Assembly: GCA_916610825.1 (NCBI GenBank)
Contig: OU744451.1
Span: 12,115,520-12,179,519 of the forward strand
Source: Haliclystus octoradiatus
Lineage: Eukaryota > Cnidaria > Staurozoa > Stauromedusae > Haliclystidae
DNA: 64,000 nucleotides
Direction of reading: 5' to 3'
In this document: one piece after another, positions 15,201 through 24,790 of the stretch
Layout of the letters: each line of letters opens with the position of its first letter
Position numbering within the stretch: position 1 is the first letter of the stretch
Program-made: the position numbers and the translations under genes
Notes under the pieces: generated by a model
The model's input: only the letters and a program-made list of their open reading frames with translations
What the model was told of the DNA's origin: nothing
Database searches by the model: none

Positions 15201-18200
15201 AATTTCTTTCACTCTTGAAAATGGTCACAGATGATGACCGAAACGTTGAGTTTTACTGATAAAACACATTCAAAATTACTGTTGTCTTTGATTTTTGTTA
15301 TCAAATGCTTTAAGAAGAAGCTACTCATCAAATAATAATAATAACTGGAATATAAAATAATATTTTCATTTTTGACTGCTTATACATACTTATAGTACAG
15401 CTAACCTTGTATACAATCCATCCTTACCCTGCAATCATCAACTTTTTCATTGTGCACTGGCAAACGTGATTCTTTTCTTGCAAGTTCAGTTTTGCATATC
15501 TCTAATGACTAAAAATGATAGGAATCAAAAAATTATTTCACAGAAATTGAAAATAAATGCAAAGAAGTATATATAATTATATATTATCCAATCACACTGC
15601 TGTTACTGTGGTTAGTTCTTGTGCGTATTTCAGAAATGATAACAAAGGTAAAATTAGCAAATTATATCAACATACAGTCTTATCAATAAACTAAATAAAG
15701 TGTGGCACAATAAACAAGGTCAGACCATGATGCAAATCTGAAAAATAAATCTGATTTGGTTATTGTTTGGGATATTAAACCTGCATACTTTTGTATCATA
15801 TTGTTGAACCAATCAACAGCTCAAGATGATCCGTTAAAACAATCTTGATACTTGAAAAAGTCTGGAAACATATATGAAATGTGTAGCTATAATATATAAA
15901 TAATAGCGTTCTTGCCAAAAACTGCGCTTAAACGGACAATACCATGACAATACGATATTGTGACTTTATTTCACATAGAATGAGTTTTGTGCTGTGTTGA
16001 GTGTGTACATAGCATATCTCGTATAATTCAGCTATTCATAATGCAAACCCCATTGTACCATTCCATCTGTCGTCAGAACATAGCATTCAATTGATGTTTG
16101 CGGTTGCTCGCTCTGCTGCCATCCGAACTAATCCTTCCCAATATATAGCAAGCTAAAAGTGAATATATTTGGATAGGGACTGGGTTGCAAGTAAAAAGTT
16201 ATGTTGCCAGGCAACATAGTGGTGTAGGGTATTGTCTAGAATACAGCAGGGAAATACAGCAGTACAATTCAAACTAACCTCTTGGTTTTCGTTAACCAAA
16301 GCCCATTCACGCTCATTTCTCAGCAACGTAAGATTTTCCTCCATGTTTTTCAATTGCATGCCATCTTTATATTTTTTTATATTATATTTTCCTCCAACAA
16401 TTTCACATCCTTGCCCATATCAAGCGAATTCTAAACATACAAAATGGAGGTTATAATTACGTCAAGTTGCAAGGTGGTATTGTAAAACAGCTGTTACACT
16501 GCTAATAGTTGCATACGACAAGTGACATTTATGGTGTCCTGATGTCATAGCGAAAGATAACAGCTTATACAAATCTAATTTCAAATGTGTGTACCTATCA
16601 TTGAACATGTGCACCTATGTCTTTGCCTTATGATCATACAAATGAATAACATTTGAGTTGCAGAAATAGAGCTTGGTGACACTAAATTAAAAACATTGAC
16701 ACTCAAATAAAGTTACTGAATTGAATTGAATTGAATTAAATGCTTACTTTTCCTTTTTTTATGGTTAGAGCTTCTATTGCAGTGAAATCAGCAATACTTT
16801 CATTGTAGTTTCTATCCATTTCGTCCAGCTGTGTTGCCTTGAAGAATAGCTAAAATTTAATTTATTAATAATGAGACAAGTCAAGAAAAACACATTCTTT
16901 GGTTGTAACTCCAAGTTTCATGTTATTACACAATCATCATACAACAAATACTAACAGATGACAACAGAAGATCATGTTTCTGTGAACATAATCCAAAACG
17001 TAAATTGAAGCGAAATTACAACATTATCTGTTTCAGAATAGGCCACAAATAATGTTTAGACAATATTTCAATAATGGCTACATTAAAATAGCGCTGTTAA
17101 CTATTCATGAATTAACAGCGGTCGCTTAAAACGACAAATAGTCAATCGTGGGACTGAAAAGGGCAGTCGCTGGTCGCTTTTGAAGAGTGGTCACTTACGA
17201 AGTGTGTCCGCTTATAGGATAGGTTGCTATGACGAGTTTGACTGTATTTTCAAAAAGTACTGAAACTGTAGGCCTACTGACAGTGCGATTTCAAAAATTT
17301 TAAAAACAAATTTTGTTGTCCAGAATACTGAAAATGTACTGATGTAGACGTCTTCCCGGTCTCAGTTTCTGTCTGAAGTGGTGTTATGATGAAGTATGCA
17401 ACATCAATCACTCTAAACTTTTTTATCATTATTATCTAGAGATGAAACAATCATCAGAGACTCAATATAAGGCTGGCAGAATTAACGATCTTCTTATACC
17501 AATACTACTAATAATACTATATTTTTATATTTCTATATTTCTGTGTCTGTCCGCGAATATATGTACGTCTGACTGGACAAATAATACATACAATCTGTTG
17601 TCGGGAAATTATGCAAACATTTGTGTCGAGATAACACATTTGTGGTATGAAAATTACGACTTATTCTGAAGTTGTTTTAAAATTATAAACTTAATTTGAT
17701 TATTTATTTGATATCATTGTATTGAAAAATTTAGAGATGTGAAAACGGGTAGCCAAATCGAATTGGAATTGAAATCTCCAGAACAACAATATTTCGTTTT
17801 GAATTTAAGCTGCAAGAAAACCATTTGAACAAGTCATCAAAATAAGTCCATCAGTTTTATGATAATGAAAATAATACAAAATACTGAATTGCATTGAATT
17901 ACTAAAATAACTCAAGCCAACAAAATATGTTTTGAAGAATCAAAGAAGCGTATAGAGAAATAAACAATCTAGAGCGGGGCAAAAATGCTCTGAAAACTAA
18001 ACAGAGTTTAGATCCTTACTTAATTTATGAAACAAAATGCAGTTCATAATTTGTTTCTATAATTACAAACAAACATTTCACTTCTTTTCAAATAATGGCT
18101 TTAATATATAATTTGTGGGAACATTGATAAAGTAATCTGCTTTGTAATCAAAAGCTACATTGGTATGTGTTGGTATAAACAATCTAATGCGGGGCACAAA

Positions 18201-21200
18201 AATATAAGAGCTTTAAATAAAATTTTAAAATAACATCGGCGTTCGAAAAATTTGAAAAAAATTTCAAGATTTGATGAGACTATCGAAGAGTATACAGAGA
18301 ATTTAAAGTTATTAATTCTGAGTTAATCAAACATTGTACAAGAGTGTTTACATAATTCATAATTGAATGTAAATATGTGAACAGTTTAGTTTACGAGAGG
18401 GCTGGTTTTGATTTTCAGATTTTATTTCCATAATTAACGAAAGGGTTTTACTTTAAACGTTATTATAATTCAGATTTCATTACGTTGTTCAGCAATAAGA
18501 ACAAGACACAGTATTTTGCAACAAGTTACAAATATAAAATAGTGTGTCTTGTTCTAATTATTCCTCATCAACATTTAATGAAGTTTTCTAAAATGATATA
18601 TAATTTAACAAATTTTAAATTGAATTGAAAATAAAGCGTATGATTTATGATCAATAATAATTACAATATTTCTAGCATTCAAAATATCTTTCAACTCAAA
18701 AAACACAAAAACATAACTAAAAAACATTTCAATAGTTGATACAGTTTGGATATGAGTGTAACAAACCTTGTGTTACGAAAATAAAAAGTGAAATGGTTGC
18801 ATATAATAATCAATCATAGCAAACATTATTTATTAAAATATAACGGACCATTTTCTAAATCTAAATCTAAAACAACATTTATATAGATACAACTATATTG
18901 CAACCATACTACATCAAAGAAGAATATAAACCCAATAAGAATAAAATATAAATTGTCTTTTATTCGAAATAATTCAGACGAAGATAGATTTCATGTTGCG
19001 ATCAAATGCATGGTAAAGTAGAATCCTTTCCTATATAAGTAAATCCTCTCCATCATACATCATAAAATGAGCATTTAAATATTACCATCGGCTATGGTAT
19101 TTACATATCTTTGAAGCTGCACTAAACATTTCCACTCTATAAATCATAGCGTCCGTTGCAAGAAATTCTGAATGAATATGCATATCACGAATCTGGAAAA
19201 ATGAGTTGTTTTCGTTTTTCTATCAAAACAACTAATGAATGCATAAAATTGGCCGGCAGCCTTTGCACTTGCTTTTCAAATATGCACTGATTCACACCAA
19301 TATTTATAGCTTGTTTGATAGCATACACGTTTCCACTTTGAGCCTGCAAGGCGCTTTGGTCTGATCTGATTAAGATGTCTTGATTAATTGTACATCGTTT
19401 CAATGCTTATTGTGTCTCATTAAATCGTTTCAATGCGTATTGTGTCTCATGTTCTCCTCCAAAGTTCACTCTCCGTATTATACAGTGATAGTCAGCTGTT
19501 GTTTAATTATTAGTGATCTGAAAGTTTTATCACACAAGGTCCAGGACCAACACTAGTTGCTAGTGTTATATAATGCACACCTACCTTATATTTGGCAGAA
19601 GGATCAGATGAATTTAGAAATGATCTACTGGTATCTTGATTCAAAACAGACACTGGATTATCAATCTGAAGTAAAGAAATCGAAAATCATATATCTACAC
19701 AAGGTTATGAAATCAATCAATCCAAAACTCATTTCCTCAAACTATTGAATTAAATGCCAACACAAAGCGCTTTTCAGTTGATATTAAGTCGTATTTAATT
19801 GATCAATATTACAGCGTATGAACCCTCAATAACTACAATTTACGCATTTATGCATCTACGTCCAAATAAATCTGATTCCTTGCTTCATAATTATTTTTCA
19901 ATTTTTTATTTAATAAACTTCAGTTATGGATAGTAAGTTATTTATTCTTAAATTTAATTACTTTACTTCAATAATATCATTAACACTAGTTCTCATTGAA
20001 CTTACTGGTTTAATCCATAATCAAATTTTTGTACAACGTAATTATTCATTGTGTAATTGTAACGTCCCTCAAACAAACAAGTTTATCTTATGAGGGGACA
20101 CCGACAATGTAAAATCACTACTCTCCGTGTAATAATTTTTATTGCTGAAATAAACATCCAAAAGACCTCTTCAATCTGACATAAAGTGTGAAAAAAAAAA
20201 TGGTGCGGCTTTTCACACGATTTCCATGCAATGATTCCATCTGATTAAAAATAATATCACACGATTTTAACGTGGCCGGTCAAAATCACGCAAATTTCAA
20301 GTGAGTATCACGCGATATTCCAAGTGGTTTTCATGTCTCTAGAGTTCATAGTGAAAGGACTGGTTTCTCAAGAGATGTATTTCAAAGTTTCGGATGCTAG
20401 TATCAACACATCTTTTTATAATGTTACTGCTGAAAATGATATCATCCCTTTGTTGATAAGATGTGAAAAACGCCATTGAATAAATTTGCTTGCAAGTTAA
20501 TAAGTATTGTAATACCTGGATGTTAAAATGATTCAACATTTGCATAATCTCATCTCTTGAAACCGAATGGAAATTACCTGAATGAGTGCATAAAACAAAT
20601 CAATTTGATAAACTTTAAGTATTAACTTAACGTATGATCGACATTCGGAAGTATATTTACCATCGACATGTTTGATTTTGTATTGACTTGAACCTTGAAT
20701 TGTTATACAGCGTTCAATTGTAACAGAATCCCCTAAAACATCTTGCTTGTAGCTATCTATACCTCTGTTTCTCAATTGTATTGAAACTATTGCATACCTT
20801 TTTTGAAAAACAAAATTTATCATTAATTAGATTCAACTTTTTTCAATTCCACTGTTTTCAATTTTTATGAATCTCAATTTCGTAATCAGTTTATTTTTAG
20901 TAGGCTATTTTAAATTTGTATAAATTAGACGTAGATTACAGCTCTATGAGATGACGTTCACCACTAACTTGATCATAACTCTAAAACTGTGCATATTGGT
21001 TATTCTGCATGTGGTTGAATAAAAATTAAATTCTATTCTACTATATGTTGTGTATTCAAACATGGTTGTATATATTGTGTCTGAGTAGAACTGGATATAT
21101 TTCGACAAGCTTACAATACATAGATACATGATAATCAAGTGACTATACGTCACATATCCCCCTTCTGAGAGAGAACGTAATTATTATTTAGGTTTATCAA

Positions 21201-24200
21201 GTAAATATGCATCATAGATTTTGGTGTTTGGTGCTTGGATTGTTGGAGAGATATAATCAAGGTTGGACTGTGCACAGACTTAGTTGTGTTTTGTCCTCGC
21301 CCCAGATCCTTGTCAGCTCATCGCGAGTCTTTAATCATCAATTCAAGGTTTTAAATTTGAAACTGCTCTAACTTCATCAAAAATATCAGGCGATACAACC
21401 ACTACGATACAGCCTTTATTACAACTCTAGATTTTATAATCATATAAATATAAGTACTGTATAATTTGTAAACTAATTTTAGCTTGAGAAGGGATTTAGA
21501 GCATTTAATCAAAAAAGTTTCAAATTCACAATATATACAGTCAAACCTGTTATAGCTTATAGTGGTCACCTGTTGCAGCGGCCACTTTTCTATAGTGGTC
21601 ATCTCTGTACAGGGTCCGACAAAAGTGGGGATCCTGGGATCCTAGATCCCGGAAGCCTAGACAAAATTCAGAAAAAATTTGATGTTTTTAATGATTTTCT
21701 GGTCAAACCCCCAAAAGAAAATTCAGAAGAAAAAGTTGAAATGCCCCGACGATTCCAGAAGGCTGAACCTTTTGTCGGACCCTGCCTCTGTAATGTCTAA
21801 AATAGTATTTTCCATTGAATCAAGCCTGCATATAGTCCACCTGCACCTAGTGGTCAATTTATCTGACCTATCATAGATGGCTGTTATATATAGAAGTTTC
21901 ACAGTCATATGTACAAACGTGGTATAGTATACAAGCAGAATAAACTGGTCTTTAATTCCACAATGGCATTTATTATTCAAGCTTATTTATTTATTAAACT
22001 GTATCCAATTGGAAGATTTCTCACCTGCACCCATATTTTACAAAGTTTTTTAGTGAATTCCCACGACTTGTATTAGCTGCTTTAGCACCAAGACCGACAA
22101 GTATACCAGTCAATATAGCACTTTTGCCACCTTGGAAAGAAAACAATCCATAATGAATCTACTTTTATATTTACAATATGCTTTACTACTTAAAAATGTC
22201 TCGTTTTATTTTAACTCTATGAAAATGAACTCTGCATTTTGATTAATGAACAAGCTATAAGAGTCAATTCATCTCTTTCAGTGGGATCAACTTTGGAGTA
22301 GATTTGAATTATGAATATACTGCTATATGTGTACTTTACAAATGTATCACATCCCTTCAATATGTATGTATGAATTTTGTATGTGTTTATCTTTGTAAAG
22401 TAAAAAGAAATGTAGACGGTGTCGCCCTACCGAAGGCACCCGTACCACTCTTCTATTTCTAGATGAGTGGCTTTTTTCGCTGAGAGCAATGATTTTAAAC
22501 GCTCTTTGTTGATCTCAGCCGCAACACTGCAGATCAATGTCAACAGATTTCATGGCAGATACGTCTTGATTGTCAATGCGCAACGATGCGCCGCAGCTAA
22601 TCACAATGCAATTCGCTCTGGACCATTCCATCCGCCATCCTCAGATGGTATTCATTTGATGTTTCAGATAAAGTCAAGGTTGAGTTGACCTTAGGGGGAT
22701 TTGAACCACAGTCGATCAGATATGATCCGACCTGAAGTTCGGTTGCTCTGCCATCTGAGCTAATCATCCTAATTATCTTTGTAGCACAAGGGCTAACAGG
22801 CAAATTGACATAGCAGAGATCGATCGTAGATCGTCATTTAATTACATGTGGCCTATATAAAATGCTAATTCACATAATCTATATATAACCCCTTTCAATT
22901 TATGTGACTAAGTTATGCTGGCATGTACAGACACATTATTGATAAATAGTATTTTAGAGGTCCAGCCTATTACTTACTGCCATTTCTACCAATTATAAAA
23001 TTCATATTAGATGCAAAATTAATTTCCAAGTAAGAATGGCACATGAAATTGGTTAGAGTTAATTGTTCTATAATTCCAGTTTCTGCTGGACGCTGCTGTC
23101 AAAAGAAATAACAAAAATGAGGATTAGTATAATTATATTCGCGGTGGATATTGTTCCGGCTGCCGGAAAGCTGTCCTCAAAAGATAAATGGTCCGTGCGT
23201 CCTTTGCGCATGCGTATGTAGATAGAAAACATGGGCCACATGGCTGTGTCGATCGATCCAAATTAAATCTTAAATAGTTTGTAAAAAAATTCATAGCACC
23301 GACACCGTAGATTGGATCAACTGTTTGGAATAAATATAAAACAGAAACGATACTCAACATATCTATGCATTTATTTTATACTGTGTTTGATTTATCGAAC
23401 CTTTTCAGCGATGCGTCCCAGCGTTTTTAATAGTTGAGTGTTGTTACATTTATTTGACGCTCTTAATAAAAGGTTTCAGAGAATGTTTATGTAGCCTAAC
23501 AAGATTTAAAACAATTATGTACTTTGGTAATTTGTAATAATATGGGGTAATTACTTATTAGTCATTTCCTTATCCTGTAACTGATGCTATACGCGGCCTA
23601 CCAATTCTGCTTTTGTCGTATACCAAAAATCAAAACTCTGAAACTCAAAACTGAAGCTGAGTTTGTTCGCTTTTTCTATAAGTTTGGAAGAACTGTTTGG
23701 TGTGTCATCTAACGTCGTGAATCCCTCATATAAAGTGTTTTCAACCTCCAGCACCTTAAATTTAAATTATTTTATATTCTATTCTTAAATTGATGAACAG
23801 AACTGTTATTAACGTGATCAAGGAACAGGATCGTCCGTCGCCATTGCATCTTGAACGAAAGTGAGAGAAACGCAAACAACACATTACGCATGCGCAGAAG
23901 ACAAACGGAACATTCTAGTATTCAGGATTCCGGTTGCCGGAACATTATCCACTTCAAATTATATTTGCTTATCTAGCCTATAAGCAGGCCTAGCATTTTG
24001 GGATCCACATTCTCTGTTTATGTTATTTAGAACATTGCTGGGCAGGTTGGCTACTTATGTTACTGTCTAGCCCCCCTTATGTATGTACTGTATGTATAAT
24101 GTATGTATGTATTTTGTAGCAAGCAAGCATGTATGTATGTATGTAGCCTATGTATGTATGTATGTATGTATGTATGTATGTATGTTGTGTGTATGTATTT

Positions 24201-24593
24201 TATAGCAAGCAAACCCTTACATAATGCGAATAATGCGAATAAAGCCATAACAATGCAACAATAGCACTTTTTTTGAATGAAAGCAAAGTCCTTTTTGGCA
24301 ATATCGAAATGAAATATGTTGCCTGGTCTCAACACACTATACTTTAGTACAACCCAGCTCAAAACAAAATAATAGCAGATCGAATATGGGTTTTTCACAT
24401 TGATAAAATGGGACATGCATTGGAAATAGAGCCTACCAGTTAGGCATTTTGGGAAAAACTATAATAAAGCCTAATAAAGGAAATAGAGCCTACCAGGGGA
24501 AAAACTTACATCCACGTTCTCTCTTTTTTTCTTTGGTTCTTCTTCTTCAGAGTCTTCGTAATGTTGTAGATCAGGATGAATCCGTTTTGCCAT
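3266..24593 (-). CDS. SMC6: SMC6, structural maintenance of chromosomes 6 (15 exons found, hinge not found)
   Basis: SMC6 is an ABC-type ATPase of the SMC5/6 complex, which acts in the nucleus in DNA repair and chromosome segregation. Exons on the minus strand, high to low: 24593-24510, 23095-22978, 22130-22025, 20797-20661, 20577-20516, 19665-19585, 16849-16748, 16430-16279, 15508-15428, 13748-13602, 8596-8429, 6208-6050, 4425-4261, 3937-3840, 3329-3266. Exons 1-7 join in phase. They encode an acidic/basic N-terminus, the phrase [17 protein letters not shown], Walker A split over exons 2-3 (GRNGSGKS), and [16 protein letters not shown]. Exons 12-15 also join in phase and carry LSGGERS, LDEFD and a C-terminus ending CDPER. 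The visible coding adds up to about 575 residues, against roughly 1,100 for known SMC6. The hinge is missing from what I can read. I chose the first ATG, in a normal position before the Glu-rich tail. A diverged or non-functional copy is possible. Confidence 0.9.
3620..3785 (+). mobile_element. LINE 3' fragment in SMC6 intron 14
   Basis: The piece has the diverged C-terminal coding phrase (TTGTAATTAGCGCACTTGTATC then CTGACATG) and ends with CTGAATAAATGATGATGATAG. That is the same 3' terminus as the LINE at 8065-8100, so this is a short 5'-truncated copy with an (ATG)n tail. Confidence 0.7.
4733..5335. mobile_element. Candidate foldback or inverted-repeat element
   Basis: The left end has AGCAAACAATGCAACTTTGT and the inverted right end has GGCAAACGATCCAAGTTTGT, about 16 of 20 matching. 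Inside both ends are repeated GTTGGAT and GTCGAAC words. I could not define a target-site duplication or a coding region, so the limits are approximate. It lies in SMC6 intron 12. Confidence 0.4.
6420..8100 (+). mobile_element. CR1/L2-like LINE, 5'-truncated and decayed
   Basis: Reverse-transcriptase motifs read in the plus strand: [15 protein letters not shown] near 6510-6560, then [20 protein letters not shown] near 7035-7090 with a damaged active-site box (YADVSLLY where YADD is expected). Downstream is the C-terminal phrase [10 protein letters not shown] (7484-7515) and [10 protein letters not shown]. The 3' end is CTGAATAAATGATGATGATGATGATAA at about 8073-8100. Frames are broken in several places and a 338-bp insertion splits the RT domain. 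The element sits in the SMC6 intron between exons 11 and 12. Confidence 0.85.
6567..6904. mobile_element. Insertion of about 338 bp inside the LINE
   Basis: The LINE reading DTVDIYILL stops at 6566 and resumes at 6905 (LLDKLELYG). The two sides share the string ACTTCT (6561-6566 and 6905-6910), a likely 6-bp target duplication. The insert begins GTTGTG and ends CACAAC, so it has at least a 6-bp terminal inverted repeat. No coding region is seen. The family is not identified. Confidence 0.5.
8429..16430 (-). CDS. SMC6: SMC6 coiled-coil exons 8-11, with a probable frameshift in exon 8
   Basis: Exon 8 (16430-16279) ends in a frame reading [20 protein letters not shown], which matches the family's proximal coil. 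The frame entering from exon 7 meets a stop in an A/T-rich tract around 16372-16392, so one base seems inserted or lost there. Exon 9 (15508-15428, 27 codons) and exon 10 (13748-13602, 49 codons) are clean, phase 0, and rich in Glu, Lys, Gln and Leu, as expected for coiled coil. Exon 11 (8596-8429) is also heptad-like ([18 protein letters not shown]). It needs two bases from the previous exon and leaves two for the next, so it joins neither exon 10 nor exon 12. At least one exon is missing on each side. Confidence 0.7.
8790..8882. repeat. (TATG)n microsatellite
   Basis: A run of nearly perfect TATG units follows a short TGTG-rich lead. Confidence 0.95.
9640..9715 (-). repeat. tRNA-like SINE head
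   Basis: The minus strand reads GTGGCTCATTGGTTATTGCTC (box A-like), then GTTAATTCAAATCCGC (box B-like) at tRNA spacing. The arms do not form a convincing tRNA, so I call it a tRNA-derived SINE relic in an SMC6 intron. Confidence 0.5.
10169..11990 (+). repeat. Left arm of large diverged inverted repeat
   Basis: This arm is the inverse of 17515-19245. Shared landmarks are the tail [12 protein letters not shown]-stop (10190-10231), CCATAGCCGATGGTA, TTCGTTAATTATGGAA, ACAAATGTTTGCATAATTTCCCGACAAC and GCGGACAGACACAGAAATAT. The arms differ by many substitutions and small indels, so the duplication is old rather than an assembly artefact. Only the last 20 or so codons of a shared reading frame are visible here, read on the plus strand from about 10169. 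Confidence 0.85.
12581..12648 (+). repeat. Direct repeat copy 1 (about 67 bp)
   Basis: GTTAAACTAATCCGATGACG to GGTGGGATATCTATTTACATGCTT recurs at 13802-13868 with about ten differences. Just downstream (12685-12760) is a short tandem pair containing CATCTATATGCTTGATGTT. Confidence 0.8.
13130..13440 (-). other. Coding-like stretch, not identified
   Basis: On the minus strand a frame reads [20 protein letters not shown] near 13413-13335, meets a stop, then continues as [20 protein letters not shown] to 13132. The composition looks protein-like, but I recognise no family and it is not SMC6 hinge sequence. It may be a relic. Confidence 0.2.
13802..13868 (+). repeat. Direct repeat copy 2 (about 67 bp)
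   Basis: This is the second copy of 12581-12648. It abuts the minus-strand GIY-YIG fragment at 13869, so it may be terminal sequence of the same Penelope-like family. Confidence 0.75.
13869..13992 (-). mobile_element. Penelope-like GIY-YIG fragment, minus copy
   Basis: The minus strand reads [20 protein letters not shown] followed by RIEEHS. It is nearly identical to the plus-strand copy at 14781-14915. The shared Tyr-Val-Gly and downstream Arg/Glu-His residues fit the GIY-YIG endonuclease domain of Penelope-like retroelements. It is truncated on both sides. Confidence 0.7.
14560..15300 (+). mobile_element. Penelope-like element, 3' part with GIY-YIG domain
   Basis: A plus-strand frame (14735-15022, 95 codons) has [20 protein letters not shown] and HLHQRIEEH, the GIY-YIG nuclease arrangement typical of Penelope-like elements. 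Upstream, 14612-14720 keeps linker phrases ([19 protein letters not shown]) in shifted frames, so the gene is broken. The 3' part has GATGACCGAAACGTTG at 15232-15247, a string common near the ends of such elements. No reverse transcriptase remains in the window. Confidence 0.75.
17080..17250. mobile_element. Candidate inverted-repeat element end
   Basis: On the minus strand the segment starts TACAGTCAAACTCGTCATAGCAACC and continues with GCGGACAC and GTGACCACT words. This resembles the end of the candidate element at 21539. Only one end is clear. Confidence 0.3.
17515..19245 (-). repeat. Right arm of large diverged inverted repeat
   Basis: This is the inverted counterpart of 10169-11990. The two arms bracket 5.5 kb that contains SMC6 exons 7-10 and a Penelope-like fragment. 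The arm lies in SMC6 intron 6. It starts (minus sense) at the end of the small frame ending at 19185, and similarity fades just past the GGACAGACACAGAAATAT block. Confidence 0.85.
19185..19403 (-). CDS. Unknown open frame, 72 codons, partly shared with the inverted repeat
   Basis: I do not recognise this frame. It reads through [20 protein letters not shown] and ends [10 protein letters not shown]-stop. The last 18 or so residues recur, still open and with the same stop position, in the other arm at 10169-10231. Conservation of a reading frame and stop codon between diverged copies suggests it was the 3' end of a gene, possibly of a mobile element. There is no independent sign that it is expressed. 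Confidence 0.25.
   Translation of the reverse strand: MKRCTINQDILIRSDQSALQAQSGNVYAIKQAINIGVNQCIFEKQVQRLPANFMHSLVVLIEKRKQLIFPDS
21539..21905. mobile_element. Candidate short inverted-repeat element in SMC6 intron 3
   Basis: It begins TACAGTCAAACCTGTTATAGC followed by AGTGGTCACCTG and GCGGCCACT. The inverted far end reads GACTGTGAAACTTCTATATATAACAGCCA. The ends resemble each other only loosely. The open frames across it show no known domain. Confidence 0.35.
22398..22772 (-). mobile_element. tRNA-derived SINE, full length, with target-site duplication
   Basis: Read on the minus strand it opens with GATTAGCTCAGATGGCAGAGC (box A) and GTGGTTCAAATCCCCC (box B), followed by a body of about 280 bp ending GTAGGGCGACACCGTCTAC. 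An 11-bp duplication, TTATCTTTGTA, flanks it (22387-22397 and 22773-22783). It lies in SMC6 intron 2. Two further copies lie at 27279-28029. Confidence 0.9.
23139..23956. mobile_element. hAT-like non-autonomous element in SMC6 intron 1
   Basis: A perfect 8-bp duplication, AATTATAT, flanks the element (23131-23138 and 23957-23964). Ends are inverted repeats: GGTGGATATTGTTCCGGCTG at the left, and AGTGGATAATGTTCCGGCAA on the inverted right. There is no transposase frame. The 8-bp duplication fits the hAT superfamily, but the TIR sequence alone does not prove it. Confidence 0.75.
24070..24200. repeat. (TATG)n microsatellite, interrupted
   Basis: TATG units run in several blocks, broken by TTTTGTAGCAAGCAAG. 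The minus-strand open frame rich in His, Thr, Tyr and Ile over this run is an artefact of the repeat. Confidence 0.9.
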
Positions 24594-24790
24594 GATGGTT
24601 AATTGTTAACCTATGGTCTATAAGTTCTATGCAAGTGCTTCTGAATGCTTGCTAGAGCTACTCTGTCAATCGTTTAGTCGTGAGGTTGATCAATTGACAA
24701 AGAACCACGTGCTGTGCAATTGACATTGCTAGAACCCCCCAGCACGATAACAGCGACAGTTTTCGCGCGCTTTATCGGCTAATTGGAATA
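24594..24790 (-). promoter_or_regulatory. SMC6 5' flank with E2F-like and E-box sites
   Basis: Upstream of the SMC6 ATG are a palindromic CACGTG (24706-24711) and TTTCGCGC (24761-24768), which fits the E2F consensus TTTSSCGC. No TATA box is evident. Cell-cycle control by E2F would suit an SMC gene, but only the motifs are seen. Confidence 0.4.

Noticed and set aside
15225-15250. Hammerhead ribozyme at GATGATGACCGAAACG, and at CCGATGAGGAGCTC near 13815
   Set aside because: Penelope-like elements can carry hammerheads, but here there is no room for stem II between GATGA and GAAA, and the second site lacks a GAAA in the right order.
22467-22803. Open frames over the SINE at 22398-22772, and similar ones at 27576-27928
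   Set aside because: The same frames recur in each SINE copy and cross the tRNA-like head. They are repeat sequence, not genes.
24060-24416. 118-codon minus-strand open frame rich in Thr, Tyr, Ile and His
   Set aside because: It is the translation of the TATG microsatellite.
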